From Gonocerus acuteangulatus (taxonomy: Eukaryota; Arthropoda; Insecta; Hemiptera; Coreidae): DNA of 64,000 bases. Within the stretch, counting starts at the first letter, position 1, and each line of letters opens with the position of its first letter. Under the pieces are notes generated by a model. That model was given only the letters and a program-made list of their open reading frames with translations. It was not told the origin of the DNA and made no database searches. The translations under genes and the position numbers were made by a program. The stretch spans positions 69,675,973 through 69,739,972 of the forward strand of contig OX328130.1 of NCBI GenBank assembly GCA_946811695.1, given 5' to 3'. Below, one piece after another: positions 23,231-32,679 of the stretch.

Positions 23231-23245
23231 CAACAGGGTGTCTAC

Positions 23246-23325
23246 TGCACGAAAATGTCACGAAATGAAAAATAGGGCACGAAAATGTCACGAATTTGGA
23301 AGCCATGTCACGAAATTTTTCTATT
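23246..23325 (+). repeat. Short direct repeats with GTCACGAA core
   Basis: CACGAAAATGTCACGAA occurs at about 23249 and 23279, and ATGTCACGAAAT again at about 23306. The array is absent from copy 2. Confidence 0.7.
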
Positions 23326-23539
23326 CCACGATTTCCCATCAAAGAACTAAATTCAGCCAAGTTTCTGAAATTAATCTTTTCCCACTAAAACTGTGTACAA
23401 TCCGGTGGAGTGAAAACTCGCAGTTATTAGATAGGGCTCTTGCGATGATACCTGCCTTAAAGTTATGTATAGAAAATACTATTGATGACGATCCAGTTGG
23501 TAGGAATTCCACAGTTGTGCAGAACCATGTTCGAGTTAA

Positions 23540-23648
23540 CGAACTTACCTATCAAATTAGACGACACATTCTTCAAAATTTTGTATGAAATTTCATCAAA
23601 ATCAGACCATTTTTGAGCCGGTGGGAGAGCGAATATATAAATAAATAA

Positions 23649-23711
<63 letters not shown>

Positions 23712-23712
23712 G
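23540..23712 (-). repeat. (TA)n-bearing repeat module, inverted copy
   Basis: On the minus strand it reads (TA)n, TTCGCTCTC, CTCAAAAATGGTCTGATTTT and GATGAAATTTCATAC, then AAGTTCGTTAACTCG. This matches the module family at 45786-46560 and 57670-58560. Confidence 0.7.
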
Positions 23713-24540
23713 GGTGATTCAGGTCTAAGTAGCCAAACTCTAGGAGGTGATTGTAGGCATAATTTCCAACAAAAAAGTTCATTTGAAGTATGGTCCGATT
23801 CCGGAAGGAAAAGGAGCTATGTCCAATTTTCTGTTGTTTTTTTTAACGCAGTCATGTTTTTTAATGAGTAAGAAAGGATTGCTCAAAAACTATTCAAGAT
23901 AATTCAATTCGAATTATGCCATCATAAAATAGATAAAATTTCCTTTAAAAAACAGTAATTTAATTCACTATTATTATTATTAAAAGATACTTTCTGGACG
24001 TCCAATAACGCACTTCTGTTTTTATCAATGAATCAGAGTTTCTTCGCGATTTTCTTCCTCAGCCCCCTAACGGACTACGGATTCAATACTTACACAAAAA
24101 CTTCTAAGTTTAGGAAGCATTAAATCCATGCAAATGAAGTGGAGGTTTATTGTGGCATAAATTGAATGATTGGCTCCCTTTTGTAAAAAAAATGTGGAAT
24201 GTAGTTTAGTTACTTACAAATACCTTGTGTGAAAAAATTAAAAATTATTCATTTTTTATTGAACAAACTGTGGGTATCCATTGCCCAGTCCAGAATCAAA
24301 AAAACTGAAAAATAAAAGTAACTGAAAGAAACGATTAGAAAAGGCCAACCTCATAAGCGCGTTCCTGCTTCCGTAGGGAGGAGCCCCGTTTATGAGGTTA
24401 CACTCTTGACGTCTTGGATTACTGACATTTCTGAGAAAAAGTCCATTTTTTTTTTTTTTTTTTTTTTTTTTGCCGTTTCAGGGAGAAAACAAGTTAGTTG
24501 TTGAGCTTGGGGAAAGAACCTTTGATAATCAAGTAGTAAA
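23713..24540. other. Unassigned AT-rich DNA
   Basis: No gene was recognised. A copy of the CCTCCCTCC-type hairpin (CCGTAGGGAGGAGCCCCG) lies at about 24370, and poly(T) of about 24 bases at 24449-24472. Confidence 0.4.
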
Positions 24541-24790
24541 TACTTACCAAAAAAAGTGAATGTCCGATCACTTTTTAGCTTTGTTAGTTCACCCATAAGC
24601 ACAGCATGATGTAACCATAATTGCACTACTATTAAAATAATATTCAATAAAATATCTAGAAAAAATTACATGAACTTTCCAAGCGCTACTGACATTGTTT
24701 ATCCTTCCAACAAGATGGCCGCCAGAATGTTAGGGGTGCTTTACTAAAAAGTAGGGAGTTAGGCATCTATCCTTTCTAAATCTATGCATA
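24541..24790 (+). repeat. Dispersed repeat, related to 39960-40190
   Basis: Shared blocks include TGTCCGATC, CACCCATAAGCACAGCA, the GTTGCACTAC-like string, GCCGCCAGAAT and GAGTTAGGCATCTATCCTTT. They are in the same order and orientation as at 39975-40185. Confidence 0.65.
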
Positions 24791-24959
24791 CAACATTGGT
24801 TTACACAAAGAACGAAGCATTGTAACTATATACTTTTATTTGTAACCGAATTCTCTACAACATAATACACACAAAAAACCGCCATTATAAACACAAGAAG
24901 GTTATATCGTTGACAGTGTCGCCATTCAGTTCGAGAATAATATACTTTAATAGTGGCTG

Positions 24960-25680
24960 TGGCTAATCATAATGGCATATACATAAGTTTGTTTTTAATT
25001 CTCGTTTCTGTATAACATTCTTCATACTGCTACAACTGAAGTTGTCATTATTTCTTATTTTATAGCAAAGATTTGACTCACGAGAGAATGAAATTTTATT
25101 TTCCATGAAGCACATATTTCATGGGCGTATATAAGGGGGGGGGCTGCAAAAAAAAATGTGTCATAAAAACCTTAAAAATAAATTAAAAGTTAAAAAAACA
25201 ATACATTATTTTATGTGAAATAGCGTTTTAGTTGCCTAAAACTACTTTAAATTCTAAATTTTTCATATTCCATGCCCCGGAAATGGTCTCAGCCCCCAGA
25301 AATTACTTCCTATAGACGCCCATGACTTATTTACAGTTGATTATTACAGTAAAATGAATTTGCTAGTAAAACAAGAAACCTTAAATTACAACGAATTTTT
25401 GGTTATTTGGAGTAGATCCTTCTGAGTAGTAGTCGAAGAGTGAGTACCTACGTTTTCAGTGCCTTTTCTTCAGCCTTCCTCAAGAATGAGGATTAAGAGT
25501 TATCTGCTTCTGTGTAAGTTGGCTACTGTCAGTTTCCTGTGATTTGTGATGCCTAATATATTCTATTTCTTTGAGATGTACGGAACCGCGCTAAGATGAC
25601 GCAGTTCCTGCGAGTCGGATTTTTTTAAAATGTACCAAATTAATCAAAAGAGTTTATAGCAAAAAGGAAGAAAATAATTA
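24960..25680 (+). repeat. Third copy of the 48170-48690 segment
   Basis: Shared strings include CATACTGCTACAACTGA, GAAGCACATATTT, GCTAGTAAAACAAGAAAC, CCTCAAGAATGAGGATTAAG and GTAAGTTGGCTACTG. This third copy shows what was joined ancestrally and supports a deletion in duplication copy 1 at about 1456. Confidence 0.7.
25120..25324. mobile_element. hAT-like MITE with empty site at 48431
   Basis: The 205-bp insert begins CATGGGCGTATATAAGGGG and ends with the inverted ATAGACGCCCATG. The flanks ACATATTT (25112) and ACTTATTT (25325) look like an 8-bp target duplication with one change. The related segment at 48420-48440 reads GAAGCACATATTTACAG without the insert. An 8-bp duplication points to hAT. 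There is no coding capacity. Confidence 0.7.
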
Positions 25681-25813
25681 AATTGTTTCATGTTTTTTTT
25701 CTCTTTCAATTTTAATCCTCTTTTTTGATTAAAACAAATTAATCATAAGTGTATGCAGACTTTTTTTACTAACTGTATATGAATTAATACTTTTTTTAGC
25801 ACTGCTCAATAAA

Positions 25814-25939
25814 ATGGATGCTCATTGTTCTGAGGTTTCAGAGGATGAAGATTATATCTCTTTAGTGTTGATGCCTATTACTTCTATAAATCGCTCACCC
25901 GAAGATGAAGATGTCGCTTTCTGTTGGTCTAAGGGATAA
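25814..25939 (+). CDS. Small acidic ORF, unknown
   Basis: A 41-residue ATG ORF follows a T-rich tract plus AG: MDAHCSEVSEDEDYISLVLM, then SPEDEDVAFCWSKG and stop. Its acid-rich composition is unlike the surrounding AT-driven ORFs and resembles the amino terminus of a transposase or zinc-finger protein. No partner exon was identified, and it may be chance. Confidence 0.2.
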   Translation: MDAHCSEVSEDEDYISLVLMPITSINRSPEDEDVAFCWSKG

Positions 25940-26269
25940 GTTAAGCTTTTAGCGTAAACTTGATTGTACCCCATTATTTCCTAAGGCGAACACAATTAAC
26001 CTTAAGTGGCCCAATTAATTATTATGTAACTTTATTTGAGAAGGAGCTGCTTGCTGGTTATTGAAGACTCTAGTAGTTGAATAGCATCTATAAAGGAGTC
26101 CAAAAAGCACCACTTATAAATTTGACCAATTTTACAATTTTTAAGTCACTATTGAGCCTACATGAGGAAAACAGAAATTTTTTTGCAACAAATTTGGCTA
26201 GCGATTGCGGCAATTTTACGTGGCCGAATTTGGATTTTTCTCACAAAATTCAAAATGTGATGGAAACTC

Positions 26270-26620
26270 TTTTACAGGTAAAATTTGTGCGAAAAAAATC
26301 GTTGTGCTTAAGGATTGCCTTTTGTCATTTTGTCCTTGGCTTCCAGGTACGCAATTTATAGGTTCTTTGTTGTAGGAACACGAATGAAACCATTATCAAG
26401 CCGATATCTATAACCTTTTTTGAGAAAAGTGGATAAAACTATTTTTTCTAATTTCTATGAGCTTCTTTCTCTCATTCAGGAATTCAATTGAAATATTTTC
26501 TACATGTTTCAAATTTGCCCAAACTTCGATATATATATTTTGGTAACCTTCAGAGTTAAGGAAGTATTCGAAAAAAAAAAATACTTTATTAATAGACATG
26601 TACTGACTTTGGTTTCTTTT
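26270..26620 (+). repeat. Diverged (TA)n-family repeat module, 3' half
   Basis: Shared with 46130-46410 are AACGAATGAAACCAT, the GATATCTNTAACC string, TGAGAAAAGTGG, TTGAAATATTTTCTACAT, GTTAAGGAAGTAT and TTATTAATAGACATG. An isolated SINE-tail motif follows at about 26665. Confidence 0.65.
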
Positions 26621-26859
26621 CTCTATTTACCTCTCTTTTTAATCGTTTTTTAATTGCCTTTTAACTGCTAATTACCTCAGTAATCGATGCACCAAAAAAT
26701 AATTTAATAAAAAAGTAAAATGGGTATTCTTGTGAAACAAGATAAGAAAATAAGAAACGATTATTTTTTAAGTGTTTTAGGGAAAGTGAGGTTAAAAATA
26801 AATTAGTCCTTATTTTAAAAAGTATAATGGACTCATTTAATGGTAATATCGTTTAAAGG

Positions 26860-27040
26860 TGTTATATGTTCATAGGAATAGAACACTGTACCATAAATAC
26901 ACATTTATTGGCTCAATAACAATACACATAAGTTTTTGCAAAGACCAGTAAATAAACACTGAGTGAACATATCCTGCTCCCTTGGCGGGAGAGCTCGTTA
27001 CAAAGAGGTATGAGCTTATACAACATACTACTATACAACA
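26860..27040 (-). repeat. Gypsy 3' LTR
   Basis: On the minus strand it begins TGTTGTATAGTAGTATG and ends CATATAACA (TG...CA). It is preceded by a purine tract and followed by the AAAGG duplication (read on the plus strand). Confidence 0.9.
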
Positions 27041-27052
27041 TCTTCCCCTTAA
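27041..27052 (-). promoter_or_regulatory. Polypurine tract
   Basis: On the minus strand TTTTAAGGGGAAGA lies directly against the TG of the 3' LTR, the expected position for plus-strand priming. Confidence 0.75.
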
Positions 27053-27104
27053 AAACTAAATAATTAACTACTTAAGATTAGGTACAACATAATACATAAG
27101 ATTA

Positions 27105-27461
27105 AAAAAAAAAAAAAAAATCAGTCCCGTAACAGGCCACAAGGGCCCAGAGGGGCAGATACTGTAGAGGTATCTGATTCTTGACCGTACGGCATACTAG
27201 GGAGACTGTGTGGTCAACACTATGCTCCGGCCGCCTGATTTTCCACTTGCCCGCTTCGACTGCTAGAGTCATTAGCACCCAAGGTACCCATTATTAATTA
27301 AATTAATTAAAGGCTGGGTGAGCCTAGGGACGATCTGGGACCCCAAATCCAACCCTCCAACGGCAGCACTAGAAGAAAAAATCTTTAATGCGCGCTCGGG
27401 TTTTGAACCTGGTCCTCCAGTTCATTAGTCGAGTGCTCTACCACTGAGCTAACCTCGCCCC
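27105..27461 (-). mobile_element. SINE family 1, minus strand, 14-bp TSD
   Basis: Full-length copy: the tRNA-like head (complement of GCTCTACCACTGAGCTAACC) is at the high end, and the poly(T) end (seen as poly(A)) at the low end. AATACATAAGATTA flanks it perfectly at 27091-27104 and 27462-27475. It lies between the Gypsy polypurine tract and pol, so it is younger than the Gypsy insertion. Confidence 0.92.
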
Positions 27462-27521
27462 AATACATAAGATTAGGTACAACATAATACATAAGATTAG
27501 TTAATTCATATATACACATCT

Positions 27522-27708
27522 GGGGGCGAAGTTAGCTCAGTGGTAGAGCACTCGACTAATGAACTGGAGGACCAGGCAGCCAAGGGGAAAATCAGGCGGC
27601 CGGAGCATAGTATTGACCACACTATCTCCCTAGAGTGCCGTATGGTCAAGAATCAGATACCTCTACAGTATCTGCCCCTCTGGGCCCTTTTGGCCTGTTA
27701 CGGGACTG

Positions 27709-27776
<68 letters not shown>
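27522..27776 (+). mobile_element. SINE family 1, internally deleted, (TA)n tail
   Basis: The head GTTAGCTCAGTGGTAGAGCA runs to ...GGAGGACCAG and then jumps to GCAGCCAAGGGGAAAATCAG, missing the B-box and about 150 bases. It ends GGGACTGAT followed by about 33 TA units in place of poly(T). ACACATCT at 27514 and again at 32880 may be the target duplication of this insertion complex. Confidence 0.8.
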
Positions 27777-27780
<4 letters not shown>

Positions 27781-28058
27781 TTGTTTGTGAGACGGCTTCT
27801 CTCTCCAGCGGTGCTCTTCCTCTCCTTTGCGCAATATTTCGTCGGGTTCATCTCCGACTTTTTCAGGCTGCTATGTGTCGTCCTCGGTGGTTGTCAAGGG
27901 AATGATTTTTTCCCGGAATTTCCCTCCTTTATAGCCCTGCTTCGTAGACTATGCGGGCCAATGGTGTAGGGGGTCCGTGGGCCATTAGGGCTCGAGGGCT
28001 GTCTTCGTCGTTCGTCCGTCGTCTGTAGTTCATCAGTGGTCCGTGTGGGGCGCTGGTC

Positions 28059-28218
28059 TTCGACCGAGCCAAGACCCTAGCCAAGGAGACCAATTTGACT
28101 AGAAGACTTATCAGAGAAGCCATAGAAATATATAAGCATCCGGTGAACTTCAATAGGGAAGATGGCCTCATCCTCCCGGACATCTGGCGGCCCATCCTTA
28201 AGAAGAGAGAGGTGAAAA
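28059..28218 (+). pseudogene. Penelope-like ORF carboxy-terminus (GIY-YIG region)
   Basis: The plus frame gives RAKTLAKETNLTRRLIREAI, then EIYKHPVNFNREDGL and LPDIWRPIL. The string REAIEIYKHxxNFNREDG followed by a WxPxL end is the characteristic C-terminal segment of Penelope-like reverse transcriptase/GIY-YIG endonuclease proteins. Only about 50 residues remain. The reading frame runs on into the inverted-repeat arm, where it loses meaning. The catalytic GIY-YIG motif itself and the RT are missing, so the fragment is dead. Confidence 0.7.
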
Positions 28219-28381
28219 CAAGGACTGAAGACCAGCGCCCCACACGGACCACTGATGAACTAAAGACGACGGACGAACGACGAAGACAGCCCTCGAGCCC
28301 TATTGGCCCACTACACATAGCTTTTCCTCACTCAGCTTTTCTAAAAGCTAAGCTTTCAGTAGTGCTGGGAGGCTAGCAGGT

Positions 28382-28476
28382 GGTTAAACACCCTCCCTGG
28401 AAGTGGTGTTTAACGGCCCTTATCAGGACCACAACCGAACCTGCCCCAACGGCCCTCTTCAGGGCCACAAACAAAA
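28382..28476 (+). promoter_or_regulatory. Hairpin cluster with two histone-stem-loop-like motifs
   Basis: GTTAAACACC (28382) pairs with GGTGTTTAAC (28405). Directly after comes GGCCCT-TATC-AGGACC (28415-28430), then GGCCCT-CTTC-AGGGCC (28451-28466). Both are preceded by AAC and followed by ACAA or ACAAAC. A 6-bp stem GGYYYT/ARRRCC with a 4-base pyrimidine-rich loop, AAC before and ACMA after, is the histone mRNA 3' stem-loop pattern. The motifs lie 15 bases or more upstream of the ORF1 ATG. Confidence 0.6.
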
Positions 28477-28480
28477 CTTA

Positions 28481-29689
28481 ATGGACCTCTCTAAGATGGA
28501 CACGGAGGAGACTGCCAAGGCGCTTAAACGCAGCCTGCCCGATGCTGAAGGTTACAACCTCCCTAAAAAATTTATAGCTCACCCGAAGATGCCCAGCCCG
28601 CCAAAGACACAAGTGCAGAACAAATTTGCCCCACTCACTGTGGAGCCGAATGCATCTTCTACTCAGGAAAAAACCCAAAAAGAGGCGAAGACCCAGAAGA
28701 AGAAGAAGGAGAGACAGGCGCCATTCTTCATTACGCCTGCTTTAGCCGCAGCGAACCTGAAGCAGCAGCTTTATGCCAGAGGGGTCACAGACTTTGTGAT
28801 ATCCAACGGCGAGAAGGAGACAAGACTCTTCACCAAAAGTGCCAGTGATCACGAAACAGTTTGGAAGATGCTCATGGAGGATAAGAGCGTCACATTCCAT
28901 ACATTTGCCCCGAAAAACAAGAAGCGGGATAAGAGATTTATCCTCCATGGGTTTGACATAGACCACCCGCTTCCCGAAATAACAGCGGAGCTGACTGAGA
29001 GACTTCCAGGATTTAAAAAGGCATCCAGGCTAACCAGGAACATGGAGGACGGGACTAAGACTGAGCTTAGTCAAATCCTTGTAATAACGGGGCCCGAGGT
29101 CACCCTGCAGAAGCTTCAGGAGCTCCGTCACCTTGACCATGTAGGGTTCAAGGTGACCGCATTTAGGACAGGGGGTGGCCCTGTCCAATGCTTCCACTGC
29201 CAGGCGTTTGGGCACACAGCGCTCTACTGCGGATACCCAGGGAAGTGTGGCTGGTGCGGCGATTCTCATTGGACCCACATGTGCCCGAGGACGGCGAAAC
29301 CAAAATGTCAGCAGTGCGGGGAGGGCCATACCACATCCTACAGACTGTGCCCCAAGCGCTTGGAACTTGCCAAGAAGGCCAGCGCAAAGAGGATGGAGAC
29401 ACCCCACTCAAGAGGAGCCCAGCTGATGCCCGAGCCCACAAGACGACCTCCAGCGTCGCGAGTCAGCAGCGGAATCTCGTACTCCATGATGTCCGGCGGA
29501 GCACCACCACCACTACTGACCTCACCTCCAGCAACAGAGACACCCGGAATTCAAGTTCAAACCACGCAGCAGCCGCAGGGGATGAGCATGGACGCGATGT
29601 TCAAGCTCGTCATGGGTCTTATGGAGACGGTGACGAAGCTGATGACCAAGGTCGACAGGCTGGTTGACCTGGTGATGCCCTCGAAATGA
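28481..29689 (+). CDS. Jockey LINE ORF1 (Gag-like nucleic-acid-binding protein)
   Basis: The first ATG of the open frame is at 28481 (MDLSKMDTEE), with another at 28496. The protein is about 402 residues. The amino-terminal third is basic and Lys-rich; residues about 90-250 form the region that in Jockey Gag proteins precedes the knuckles (FITPALAAANLKQQL, FILHGFDIDHPLPEI). Three CCHC-type zinc knuckles follow at about residues 226-290: CFHCQAFGHTALYC, CGWCGDSHWTHMC and CQQCGEGHTTSYRLC. The rest is Pro/Ser/Thr-rich. It should bind the element RNA to form the retrotransposition particle. The stop TGA overlaps the ORF2 ATG (ATGA at 29686), suggesting termination-reinitiation. No disruptions were seen. 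Confidence 0.9.
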   Translation: MDLSKMDTEETAKALKRSLPDAEGYNLPKKFIAHPKMPSPPKTQVQNKFAPLTVEPNASSTQEKTQKEAKTQKKKKERQAPFFITPALAAANLKQQLYARGVTDFVISNGEKETRLFTKSASDHETVWKMLMEDKSVTFHTFAPKNKKRDKRFILHGFDIDHPLPEITAELTERLPGFKKASRLTRNMEDGTKTELSQILVITGPEVTLQKLQELRHLDHVGFKVTAFRTGGGPVQCFHCQAFGHTALYCGYPGKCGWCGDSHWTHMCPRTAKPKCQQCGEGHTTSYRLCPKRLELAKKASAKRMETPHSRGAQLMPEPTRRPPASRVSSGISYSMMSGGAPPPLLTSPPATETPGIQVQTTQQPQGMSMDAMFKLVMGLMETVTKLMTKVDRLVDLVMPSK

Positions 29690-32370
29690 TCGGGCACATC
29701 GTGGTCAATTACAACATCCGCAGCCTTCGACCTAAGATGGCTGAGCTGGAACATCTTCTCCAGACTTATTCCCCAGCAGTGGTGGCCATTACGGACTCCC
29801 AGCTGCGCCCCCTAGATCGGCCTTTCTTCGGAGGATATACCTCGTACAGGTGTGATGGCCTGTCTGGAACATCCGGAGGAGCGCTGCTGCTCGTAAGAAG
29901 AGACCTGCCATCCAGACTCCTCGAGCAGCAGCCCACCAGTAACACTGGGACCCAGGCAGTGTCCGTCACGGTCCGCCTAAGGAGACGTTACACTTTCACG
30001 TGTGTCTACCGAAGGCCCCGAGCACCCCTGGCGGCGACCAAGGCACTTATCACAGCTGCATCGCAGGAGCCACACCACATCATTGTCGGGGACCTGAATG
30101 CTCGACACCCAGTCTGGCATTGCTCCTCGGCAAACGAGCTGGGGCAGTACATAGTAAGGACGAGCCTCGGAGTTCTTCATCCGGGGATCCACACATTTAG
30201 ACATGATGCGAACCCCGATTGGACGTCGACCCTGGATCTCCTCCTCACTAAGGATCTGCATGCAGTAACGCGATGCCGTGCCCTGGACTATGGTCCTTCA
30301 GACCACCGCCCGGTCCTGTACGAGATTGAAGGGGACCCGCCAACAGCGCTGCCTACGAAGTACCTACTTCACAAGGCAGACTGGAAAGGATACCAAGAGG
30401 ACATCCTCTCCGACCTGCCTCCAATTGGGACCTATGGAGCTGCTGCCGACCTCGACGAAGCCGTCTCAAGCTTCACCGAAGTCATCCAGTCCGCCGCCGA
30501 CCGAAGGATTCCTAAGTTTGTCCCGAAGCCCATCCACCAGCGAAGGCCACCTGCCCACATTACCAGGCTGATCGGGATGCGGAACAATCTCAAGAACATC
30601 TGGGCGCGGACGAAGGACGGCACCCTGAGGGCCCCTATCAATGCCATGACCCGGCACATTGCGCGGCTGTCTGCGCAATGGAAAACGGCCCTCTGGCACG
30701 AGCAGCTCCGGCAGACCCACGAGGACACCAGACAGTTCTGGCGGCTCCTTCGCTGCACGGTCACCAAGCGACAAGACATCCTCCTCTCCGACGGCGATCA
30801 CCTCCTGTCACCGGCTGAGCAAGCTGAAGCCCTTGCCGATTACTACGAGGAGAACGACCGCCGGAGAACCGAGAAGTCGCTGAGGCTTGATGGTGACTCC
30901 CAAGACCTCCCCAGGACCCCGTTGCACTTCACCTACAGGCAACTGGAATCGGCGCTGAGGCGAACAAAGGGAAACAAGTCCTCCGGATTGGACGGTGTAC
31001 CCTACGTGATGCTGAAGATGCTCCCTAGGAAAGCTAAGGTCTACCTACTGAACGTCTTCAACGCTGCCTACCGCACTGGACACTTCCCCGAGACATGGAA
31101 GCACGCCGTGGTGGTCCCTCTTCGCAAACCTAAGAAGCCAGGAGACAAGCCCGAGCACTACCGGCCGATAAGCCTGCTGAGCCACATGAGCAAGATCTTC
31201 GAAAAGTTGATCCTTTCTCATGTGTTAAAGCACTGCACGGAGGCGAACGTAATCCCCCCGGAACAGACTGGCTTTCGGCCCGGGCTCTCCTGTGACCACC
31301 ACGTCGCCAAGCTCCAGAACACCGTGTCCGCCGAGCTCAACAAGAACAGAGCGACGGCTTTTATCTCCCTGGACTGCACACAGGCGTTCGACTGCGTATC
31401 CCACCAACTGCTTCTGCATCAGCTGCGGTGCTACGGATTCCCGGCACAACTCTTCAAGATTCTTGAGAGCTACTTGTCAGGAAGAACGTTCTCCGTCAGG
31501 ATTGGTGGTGATGTATCCAGCAGTCGACCGACTACGTGTGGAGTCCCCCAGGGATCGGTGTTGGGTCCAGTGCTGTTCACCATCTACACCGCCCATATCG
31601 TGAGGATGCAGTTCCCTCATGTCGCCTTAGCTGCCTACGCTGACGACATTGGCGTCTATTCCTCCAGCTTCAACGCCGGAGTAGCCCTTAAGAGGGCCCA
31701 GTCCGCCTGCGAAACCATCGTAGACGCACTTGGAGAGGCAGGAATAGACGTCAATCCGTCCAAGACGGATGCCGTGGTATGCTCCTTCCAGGCGAAGAAG
31801 GGAGGCAAACCCCGAGGGGCCCTGCCCTCGCATTTCGAGGTCAGGGGCCAGCGGAACAAGCTGTCCACCAAGATCAACTACTTGGGAGTACACATACACC
31901 GGCATCTGTCAGTGACGGCCCATGTCAACAGCCGCCTGAAGGAAGCCCGCCAGAAGACGTTCCGCCTGAATCATCTCTTGAGATCGGCCCAGCTGTCGCT
32001 TCGGCTGAAGCTGCAGATCTACAAGGCGATCATCAGGCCGACTCTTCTGCATGGGGCGCCCGCCCTGAGGTACATGTACCCTTCCACGCTCAGGCGGCTG
32101 CAGTGTTTCCAGAACGGGGTCCTGCTTCGGGCCGTGCAGCACACTACCCTCCGAAGGAAGAAGCCATCCCTCCTCAACGATGAGCTGATGCTGCCCTCGG
32201 TTCAAGACTTCATACGGAGGCGTCATATTAAGTTCTATGACAGCCTCCGGTACTGTGTGAACCCCCTCTTCAGGGACTTGACACCACCCCTCTACCTCAG
32301 AGGTGGCAGGGCAGCACCAGCCGACTCCTGGATCTCTGCAAAGACGCTGCGTAGTAGCAGCTGCATGTAA
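29686..32370 (+). CDS. Jockey LINE ORF2 (endonuclease and reverse transcriptase)
   Basis: An uninterrupted 894-residue ORF. The AP-like endonuclease covers residues about 1-220: VNYNIRSLRPKMAELE, VVAITDSQL, IIVGDLNARHPVW, STLDLLLT and GPSDHRPVLYE. RT covers about 400-700: KSSGLDGVPY, YRPISLLSHMSKIFEKLI, FISLDCTQAFDCVSH, CGVPQGSVLGPVLF and the catalytic AAYADDIGVYSS. The C-terminal part (LHGAPALRYMYPS, RRKKPSLL) is as in Jockey-clade elements and lacks RNase H. The protein nicks target DNA and copies the RNA from the nick (target-primed reverse transcription). All catalytic residues I can check are present. Together with intact ORF1 this suggests recent activity. Confidence 0.93.
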   Translation: MIGHIVVNYNIRSLRPKMAELEHLLQTYSPAVVAITDSQLRPLDRPFFGGYTSYRCDGLSGTSGGALLLVRRDLPSRLLEQQPTSNTGTQAVSVTVRLRRRYTFTCVYRRPRAPLAATKALITAASQEPHHIIVGDLNARHPVWHCSSANELGQYIVRTSLGVLHPGIHTFRHDANPDWTSTLDLLLTKDLHAVTRCRALDYGPSDHRPVLYEIEGDPPTALPTKYLLHKADWKGYQEDILSDLPPIGTYGAAADLDEAVSSFTEVIQSAADRRIPKFVPKPIHQRRPPAHITRLIGMRNNLKNIWARTKDGTLRAPINAMTRHIARLSAQWKTALWHEQLRQTHEDTRQFWRLLRCTVTKRQDILLSDGDHLLSPAEQAEALADYYEENDRRRTEKSLRLDGDSQDLPRTPLHFTYRQLESALRRTKGNKSSGLDGVPYVMLKMLPRKAKVYLLNVFNAAYRTGHFPETWKHAVVVPLRKPKKPGDKPEHYRPISLLSHMSKIFEKLILSHVLKHCTEANVIPPEQTGFRPGLSCDHHVAKLQNTVSAELNKNRATAFISLDCTQAFDCVSHQLLLHQLRCYGFPAQLFKILESYLSGRTFSVRIGGDVSSSRPTTCGVPQGSVLGPVLFTIYTAHIVRMQFPHVALAAYADDIGVYSSSFNAGVALKRAQSACETIVDALGEAGIDVNPSKTDAVVCSFQAKKGGKPRGALPSHFEVRGQRNKLSTKINYLGVHIHRHLSVTAHVNSRLKEARQKTFRLNHLLRSAQLSLRLKLQIYKAIIRPTLLHGAPALRYMYPSTLRRLQCFQNGVLLRAVQHTTLRRKKPSLLNDELMLPSVQDFIRRRHIKFYDSLRYCVNPLFRDLTPPLYLRGGRAAPADSWISAKTLRSSSCM

Positions 32371-32633
32371 ATATTGTACATATTAGTTTTAAGTTTATTT
32401 GTTAGTTTTAAGTTAGATTTAAGTTACATCCTAGTATAGTCCCTCCCTATACAACTTTGTGTCCCCCTAGATTTAGTATTTTAGACTAAGTAGGCTTAAG
32501 TCCCCCGATTGTAAATACATCCCCCTTCTAGTACGTAAGCGTAGAATAAGGTGTAGCTCTAAGTCCAGCTCCAGGTTCCAACCCGTTGGGCCTGGAGCTC
32601 TCTATGTACATTTAATAAATTTGGGAGGGTGGG

Positions 32634-32679
<46 letters not shown>

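Larger units (their letters stand above)
28312..32674 (+). mobile_element. Jockey-clade LINE, full-length and apparently intact
   Basis: It consists of a 5' UTR with several hairpins (28312-28480), ORF1, ORF2 overlapping by ATGA, a 270-base 3' UTR with ATTTAATAAATTTGG at about 32610, and a poly(A) of about 39 bases. Its GC content is clearly higher than that of its surroundings. No RNase H domain is present. The poly(A) runs into TCATTCCCTTGAC of the Penelope-like arm. This is the only element in the window with both ORFs uninterrupted, so it is probably the youngest. Confidence 0.88.

Noticed and set aside
29030..32226. Many antisense and alternative-frame ORFs across the Jockey element
   Set aside because: They are shadows of ORF1 and ORF2, which carry all recognisable domains; the GC-rich DNA keeps other frames open.
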